Shown here: positions 6,371 to 6,829 of the stretch, one piece after another | Layout of the letters: each line of letters opens with the position of its first letter | How positions within the stretch are numbered: the stretch's first letter is position 1 | Notes under the pieces: generated by a model | The model's input: only the letters and a program-made list of their open reading frames with translations | The model's database searches: none | Told to the model about the DNA's origin: nothing | Position numbers and translations under genes: made by a program | Assembly (NCBI GenBank): GCA_946184255.1 | Contig: CAMHFA010000059.1 | Location: forward strand, 1 to 6,829 | DNA: 6,829 nucleotides | Direction of reading: 5' to 3' | From: an uncultured Bacteroidales bacterium | Lineage (GTDB): Bacteria > Bacteroidota > Bacteroidia > Bacteroidales > UBA932

Positions 6371-6793
6371 ATGAACAAAATTTCCAAGATAATCGGCTGG
6401 GTGCTGGGTATCGTTGGCATCGTGGTTGGAGTTTGGTGTCTGTTCAAAGGTGAGGCATCGAACGAAGGCCCGGTGAATCTCCTCCTCAGGTACAGCTACT
6501 TCCTGCTTATCGCAGCTGTAGTGATCCTGTTGGGACTCGCCATCATCCAAGCCGCTAAGAACAATCCGAAGAGCCTGCTCAGGGCCCTGCTCGTGATTGT
6601 CGGCATCGCGGTGCTCGTGGCAATAGCCTACGCACTCGCTTCCGGCGATCCCGTCGTCAATGTCAAGAATCAGCCAAGTGCAACCTGGCTCAAACTGACT
6701 GATACCATCATGCTCCTGGTGTACATCCTTGGTGGCGCAGCCATACTGTCCATCATTGTCGGTGTCATCAGAAACGCTATCACCAACAAATAA
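6371..6793 (+). CDS. Four-helix inner-membrane protein of unknown function, in exbB-exbD operon
   Basis: A 140-aa very hydrophobic protein. Predicted membrane segments lie at about 5-25, 39-60, 68-90 and 110-133. A short polar loop (residues 26-38, KGEASNEGPV) joins the first two and a longer one (91-109, SGDPVVNVKNQPSATW) joins the last two. Positive residues (K3, K6, K64, K67, R134, K140) fit both termini and the middle loop lying in the cytoplasm, which would put the two polar loops in the periplasm. No catalytic motif or named domain is recognised. It sits 38 bp after exbB and 9 bp before an exbD-like start. A small membrane protein in this position is, to my recollection, common in Bacteroidales ExbB operons, suggesting an accessory subunit or assembly factor of the motor; that role is inference. 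It lacks ExbD features such as a single N-terminal helix with a conserved Asp. Confidence 0.85.
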   Translation: MNKISKIIGWVLGIVGIVVGVWCLFKGEASNEGPVNLLLRYSYFLLIAAVVILLGLAIIQAAKNNPKSLLRALLVIVGIAVLVAIAYALASGDPVVNVKNQPSATWLKLTDTIMLLVYILGGAAILSIIVGVIRNAITNK

Positions 6794-6802
6794 TTTTCGG
6801 CT

Positions 6803-6829
6803 ATGGCTAAAAGAAAAACTCCGGGTCTG
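6803..6829 (+). CDS. exbD: ExbD/TolR-family protein, first nine codons only
   Basis: ATG at 6803 opens MAKRKTPGL and runs off the edge. This short basic N-terminus matches the cytoplasmic tail of Bacteroidetes ExbD proteins, which precedes a single membrane helix with an essential Asp. The gene begins 9 bp after the four-helix gene stop and is in the expected place for the ExbB partner. Only nine residues are visible, so the call rests on similarity of these residues plus context. Confidence 0.65.

Noticed and set aside
1..6829. CRISPR arrays, tRNAs, insertion sequences, phage genes or defence systems
   Set aside because: No repeated spacer pattern, tRNA-like fold, terminal inverted repeats or transposase motifs were seen; coding density is filled by housekeeping genes.

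Overview
The window looks like ordinary chromosome from a Bacteroidota bacterium, most likely a gut or rumen type of Bacteroidales. This rests on several signs. The ORFs lack Shine-Dalgarno sequences and have A/T-rich leaders. TAnnTTTG-like promoter boxes are present. The proteins resemble Bacteroidetes family members: a QueA with the AVPAAGTHF signature, an ExbB with a cleavable signal peptide, and an ExbD starting MAKRKTPGL. GC content is moderate, about half by eye, so the genus cannot be named from this window.

Left part (1-1295): pyrE (orotate phosphoribosyltransferase) runs leftward off the edge and lacks only its last few codons. It is divergent from a 203-aa Nudix hydrolase of unknown substrate. 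The 65-bp gap between them carries one promoter-like box per strand, arranged so that the two promoters would overlap.

Centre (1344-5408): a tight same-strand cluster holds queA (tRNA queuosine synthesis), dprA (ssDNA/RecA loader), tatD (metal-dependent nuclease) and ansA (cytosolic type I asparaginase). Spacings are 25 bp, 9 bp and a 4-bp ATGA overlap, so this is very probably one operon, perhaps entered from the Nudix gene. The four functions are unrelated housekeeping roles.

Right part (5409-6829): after a 126-bp gap comes the start of a TonB-energising operon. It contains exbB, a 140-aa four-helix membrane protein of unknown function, and the first nine codons of exbD. exbB has strongly biased codons (24 of 25 Ile codons are ATC), which suggests high expression, as expected in an organism that depends on many TonB-dependent/SusC transporters.

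No mobile elements, RNA genes, CRISPR arrays or broken genes were seen. Nothing here is clearly a new system. The two least explained items are the four-helix protein between exbB and exbD and the N-terminal region and substrate of the Nudix protein.
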